This document shows, one piece after another, positions 60,602 to 64,000 of a stretch of DNA of 64,000 bases (position 1 is the first letter of the stretch; each line of letters begins with the position of its first letter). Origin of the DNA: Ilex aquifolium (Eukaryota; Streptophyta; Magnoliopsida; Aquifoliales; Aquifoliaceae); the NCBI GenBank assembly GCA_951799425.1, contig OX637405.1, forward strand, positions 24,131,371-24,195,370. The letters are read 5' to 3'. The notes beneath the pieces were generated by a model. The model was not told where the DNA came from, made no database searches, and saw only the letters and a program-made list of their open reading frames with translations. Both the position numbers and the translations under genes were made by a program.

Positions 60602-62199
60602 GGCAACTCTCTGTCCCAGTTTTCTGTCCCAACTTCCAGAGCAGTTTTCACCTATTTAGAGCTCGAATTGGAGAATTTTCATGAGACACACTTTTGTAGC
60701 CCTAGATGTCTACTATCTACTGTAAAAATTTCAGATCAATTGGACTTAAGGATAAAAAGTTATGGCTAAATTACTAAGAAGTGTCCAAAATCCTAAATTC
60801 CCAAATTTTCTCTAAAATGTGTTTTAACTCCAAAATACTTCCTAACTTCTAATACACCTCATATTACCTCTCCCAAGGTTTTTCGACCTTCCGGACTCAA
60901 TGAAAACCTTATTTTGACCTAAAAACCTTTAGAAACTTGTCTATTCACCCTTTCCAAGTTTAAACATCTTCGACACGTAAACTTCCCAAATCAATTCGCA
61001 TCTCTAGTTTTTATTCCTATCGTCACTACTCATATCCACATCTTTACAAATATTATTTACTATATATATATCTCTATAAATATATAAAAGAAAATTCGGG
61101 GTGTTACATGAACTATATCATAATATAGATCTCAAATCAAAATAATGACATATCATAAATTATTATTTTAATATCTCAATAATGGATATTAAATATCAAT
61201 TTTGTGATTTAATATCTATGAGTCATTCTAGTTGGGTCACTTTGGTAACTACCAAACTATATCATAATATAGATACCAAATCTTAATAATAATTTTGCAT
61301 AAATAATTATTTTAATATCTCAATTAGTTGGGCCACTTCGGTGGCCACCAAACTACATCATAAAATAGATATGAAATCGAAATAATGACTTTTCATAAAC
61401 CATTAAATGAATAATCATTCACTAGCACAAAATAATCCATTAGATCAAACTAAAAACATAAATGGATAGCTTGTGAGTTTTGTACATCATGGAGGGCACA
61501 ATAGATGAACAATAATAATACAATAATACATCATGGTTACTCAGTCTTAAAAGTGCCCAATCAACAATGACATAAAATATTATGTCATAATTGTAAGTGT
61601 GACTTTCTAAATAATACAATTTCGGATCAAACATCGAGAAGGCCAGTCTATCACAAACAAGAGAGGTCTCGAATATGTACAAATACATATATATATATAT
61701 ATATATATACACATATGTGTGTATATTTTCCTTTCAGTATTATTCACATGGTTCACAGTGAAATACACCTACATCATAATGAGACAATAATAAGATGCCT
61801 TGACACTATCCATAAGTTTGACCCACAAAGAAAATCTGCTAACAAAGGGCTAGTGTTTTAATTGCAATTTGATATCACAAAGGAAAACAATAAAATAATA
61901 ACTCCAAGAATCATATTTTGCCTATACTGGCTGGAAGTCAACGAGAAGCACACAGTATTTGAGCATATTCTTGATCACATAGTCAAGAAGTCAAACGATT
62001 TTTTTCCACGAAAATAATGGTACATTAGTTCAATTATGACAGAAACCAAATTGTTTTTGTCGCAACATACCCTTTTGGTATGCATCAATGACATCGAATC
62101 AAATTCTAGTAGGATGAACAATATAGCTATCATCATCGATGCACAACAGACAATAAAAATTATTTTTTTTAATAGAAAATCATGAAGGTTCTTTACACA

Positions 62200-62212
62200 G
62201 GCTCTGATACCA
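62200..62212 (-). other. Copia primer-binding site
   Basis: The minus strand reads TGGTATCAGAGCC two bases from the 5' LTR, a match to initiator tRNA-Met. Confidence 0.85.
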
Positions 62213-62214
62213 CA

Positions 62215-62691
62215 TGTAAACTTTGTTTGATCAAAGAAATCAATCAAACCCTAATTCCAAGATCTAGAACAATCATGATTTTCACATTATCAATTATGCG
62301 GAATTAAAAACATCATAACATCAAAATCAACATACCTAGAGCCATAATCGCAAACCTTGAATTACTTGATCAAGAATTGAACCATCCTTTGGTGTAGCCC
62401 GGAAATCGGTTTCTCTCTCTTGACCTTTATTCTTACGATACACAACTCGATGAGGCATGTGTATATTTATAGGTAGAGAGAGGACTGGTTCCCTAGTTCA
62501 GCATAAACTCTACTACCCATCAATGTAAAACGTTAGGAAATCACTTATTCTCATTGACCAATCAGAAATCATTAGTTATAGCGGTTAGATTAAAATTGGA
62601 AACCTTATCATTATCTAACCCAAATTAATTATTTGATAATAATCAGTAAAATCACATGTGCCAAATCAAGTGGGCCACATTAATTCTTACA
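62215..62691 (-). repeat. Copia 5' LTR (right copy)
   Basis: 477 bp, the same length as 53704-54180 and colinear with it, with about 33 substitutions and no obvious indels. Confidence 0.9.
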
Positions 62692-62696
62692 TTACA

Positions 62697-63330
62697 TGCT
62701 GGTAAAGAACCAGCTTGCCGAAGACTATGTGTCTCACCAAGATGTTGCCTTCAAAACCTTGAGGATATATCATATGAAGCTGAACTAATTCAAGTGACTC
62801 CCAGCTGGTAGTTAAGTAAATCTAAGGGGAGTATGAGGCAAAGGATGGGGGAATGACAACCCACTTGTCTAAGATAAGAAAAACCACATTGCACAATTTG
62901 AAAGTTTCAATATAATGCAAATCCCACGAGTAAAGAATTGTCATGCTAATTCTCTAGCACAATTAGTCTCATCTTTTTATAATGATCTCCCTCATATAAT
63001 ACATGTGGAGCTCCTCCGAATGCCAAACATAAAGGAGGAGAAAATTGAAGTCAAAACAGCTCAGCAAAAAGAGGGATAAACCTAATCTCTCATTTTGTAC
63101 TTGGCGCATGGAACTTAACCATCTGGAAAGATAGAAGCCCATAAATTTTTCTAAAAGGAAAACTGGAATCCGAATATTGATGGAGTCCTTTATAAAAGAA
63201 GTTTCTCCTTTCCCTACCTGCATTGCCTAGAGTCTAAAGAAGCGGAGTGCGTTTTTAAGGAAATTCATGAGGGAGTTAGTGGCAATCACTTGGGAGGAAG
63301 AACTCTAGCTTTAAAGCTCTTCTCCAAGGA
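62697..63330 (+). pseudogene. Tat RT-RNase H-integrase remnant, downstream part
   Basis: It resumes at the codon after the Copia insertion with LVKNQLAEDYVSHQD and FKTLRIYHMKLN, the usual continuation of plant Gypsy reverse transcriptase. RNase H is largely deleted; its C-terminal linker (IMQIPRVKNCHANSLAQL) and the integrase zinc-finger start (GNHLGGRTLALK) remain. Interrupted by several stops. Confidence 0.75.
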
Positions 63331-63388
63331 TATTACTAGTTTATATGGGTGCAACTTGGGTGGGTTAAGGGATCAACCCTAGTCCAAC

Positions 63389-64000
63389 TGTCACACCCCA
63401 TCCCGAGATGGAAGTATAACTCGACACGTGGTAATACCTGCGCCTGTAATGCAAGGAAGCATTTGAAACCAATAATACCAACCACTAATCTCATAAAAGA
63501 GATAAACCATACAACTCTATGACAGAGTACACAACTTTGTAACTCAATACAACACAAAGAACTAGGGAATTCATTCCTTATATCAACAAAGAAACGAACA
63601 CTCATGTACAATATGTACACAACCAATTTCCTTAACCTCTCATCTCGACTCTGCTAATGTTGTAATGGACCCAACTCCAAACTTTAGCTTCTTGAAAACA
63701 GATATTTTTTTGAGTGTATTGTGCATCATAATAAATGAAAATACTGAAAATATGGATCAAATATCATTTTACCAAAATATGTTCACAATCTGAGGAGAAC
63801 AACAAAATCAAAGTGTTTTCAACTCACTTTGAAATCTCATAATCACTGTCAAAATAACAACATAATAAATATTCCACATGTGTCATGAGTCAATAACAAC
63901 ATTTAAGCAATGTCAGGTTATAAACAACATTTAAGTAATGTCAAGCTATCTACAACATTTAAGCAATGTCAAATTGTTTCACGACAGCTGTGTAGTGTCC
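63389..64000. mobile_element. Partial LTR running off the window
   Basis: TGTCACACCCCATCCCGAG is the type of terminus found at Tekay-like LTR ends (which end GGGGTGTGACA on the other strand). It interrupts the Tat remnant. The last 110 bp include three direct repeats of about 33 bp with the core ACAACATTTAAGCAATGTCA. The strand and the other boundary cannot be set. Confidence 0.5.
63890..63985 (+). repeat. Short tandem repeat, three units
   Basis: ACAACATTTAAGCAATGTCA and close variants occur three times at about 33-bp spacing. Confidence 0.85.

Larger units (their letters stand above)
58637..61108 (-). mobile_element. Solo LTR of a Tekay-like Gypsy element
   Basis: On the minus strand it runs from TGTAACACCCCGAATTTT to TTTGGGGCGTTACA, 2472 bp. 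A perfect 5-bp duplication, TGAAC, flanks it (58632-58636 and 61109-61113). No internal region, PBS or second LTR is present, so it arose by recombination between the LTRs of a full element. Length and terminal sequences resemble the Tekay LTR in this window (TGTAAAACCCG...GGGGCGTCACA). It contains an 80-bp tandem repeat and a TATA-like TTTATATATACC at 60552-60563 (minus). Confidence 0.88.
58430..61420. repeat. Tandem repeat in Copia leader, split by the solo LTR
   Basis: Four imperfect units share TAGTTGGGYCACTTTGGT, then ACTATATCATAATATA, AATCAAAATAATGAC and TTATTTTAATATC. They start near 58468 and 58608 before the insertion and near 61229 and 61324 after it. Periods are about 95-145 bp. 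Removing the 2.47-kb insertion restores a continuous array. Confidence 0.7.
53704..62691 (-). mobile_element. Ty1/Copia element inserted in the Tat RT
   Basis: Two 477-bp LTRs (53704-54180 and 62215-62691) are flanked by the perfect 5-bp duplication TTACA (53699-53703 and 62692-62696). The minus strand reads PBS GGTATCAGAGCC next to the right LTR and the polypurine tract AAGTGGGAGAA next to the left LTR. About 33 LTR differences by eye (about 7%) make it clearly older than the other two elements with paired LTRs. The internal region is decayed, with no long frame. RT is still traceable on the minus strand near 55560-55720 (GFTHK..IDYIEVF..V and IIIMTLVAHYDL-type blocks). It contains a solo LTR. 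Confidence 0.88.
50889..63388 (+). mobile_element. Decayed Tat-type Ty3/Gypsy, split by Copia
   Basis: Left half 50889-53703: LTR, PBS, gag remnant (KLPIIDSFDGQKDTW near 52010), protease (LIDNGSSTDIIF at about 52572), RT lead-in (SHEDMLGIDP near 53165) and RT core (DLKDLNKACPKDCSPLPRID near 53400, then a YIDYM catalytic box, where Y replaces the second D). Right half from 62697: RT continues in register (LVKNQLAEDYVSHQDVAF), then a connection/RNase H tail (IMQIPRVKNCHANSLAQL) and the integrase zinc-finger start (HEGVSGNHLGGRTLALKALL near 63265). Many stops and deletions; the 3' LTR is absent. Gag-pol order and the DNGSS protease fit the Tat lineage. Confidence 0.8.

Overview
This window looks like nuclear DNA from a flowering plant, most likely a eudicot. 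It is AT-rich and gene-poor. It holds one recognisable host gene, a coiled-coil NBS-LRR disease-resistance gene of the RPS2/RPS5/At4g27190-like type, surrounded by plant transposons: Ty3/Gypsy of the Tekay and Tat kinds, Ty1/Copia, MULE-like, hAT-like and PIF/Harbinger-like elements, and a CACTA end. I cannot name the species. I found no rRNA, tRNA, CRISPR array or organellar sequence.

Layout. 190-1870: degenerate T-rich minisatellite. 2237-3178: small MULE-like element with an imperfect 9-bp target duplication. 3370-3510: palindromic ACGTCA/TGACGT cluster. 3855-5453: AT-rich short-TIR element. 6255-11102: long-TIR, Pack-MULE-like element carrying palindrome arrays in both arms and exon-like fragments in its core. 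11935-13012: TIR element with an AT-rich array. 13309-13911: a lone Gypsy LTR with a primer-binding site on one side and a polypurine tract on the other. 15594-17105: PIF/Harbinger-like element holding a 380-bp hAT-like MITE. 19120-19710: weak candidate gene fragment. 19666-24236: nearly intact Copia element on the minus strand, with two in-frame stops. 24574-35746: MULE-like element with a perfect 9-bp TSD, containing a second copy of the 11935-13012 family, which is itself split by a young full-length Tekay element (25052-34914) with three in-frame stops. 37024-37341: MITE. 37567-37985: CACTA end. 37990-42102: decayed Copia. 42357-42696: hAT MITE with a perfect 8-bp TSD. 46026-50310: the resistance gene on the minus strand. 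50889-63340: a Tat-type Gypsy remnant split inside its reverse transcriptase by a Copia element (53704-62691), which is itself split by a 2.47-kb solo LTR (58637-61108). 63389-64000: start of another LTR running off the window.

How the parts relate. The host gene is one CNL immune receptor with CC, NB-ARC and LRR regions; exon 1 and exon 2 join in phase 0 across an intron that carries a foldback repeat, and the 3' end was not found. The rest is a layered insertion history. Target duplications and nesting give relative ages: the Tat element is older than the Copia at 53704 (LTRs about 7% different by hand count), which is older than the solo LTR. The Copia at 19666 (about 2%) and the Tekay element at 25052 (about 1.3%) are the youngest. 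I found no convincing new biological system. The most unusual structures are the long-TIR element with bZIP-like palindromes and captured exons, the GC-rich palindromic boxes and 80-bp repeats in the Tekay-type LTRs, and the two nested insertion stacks.
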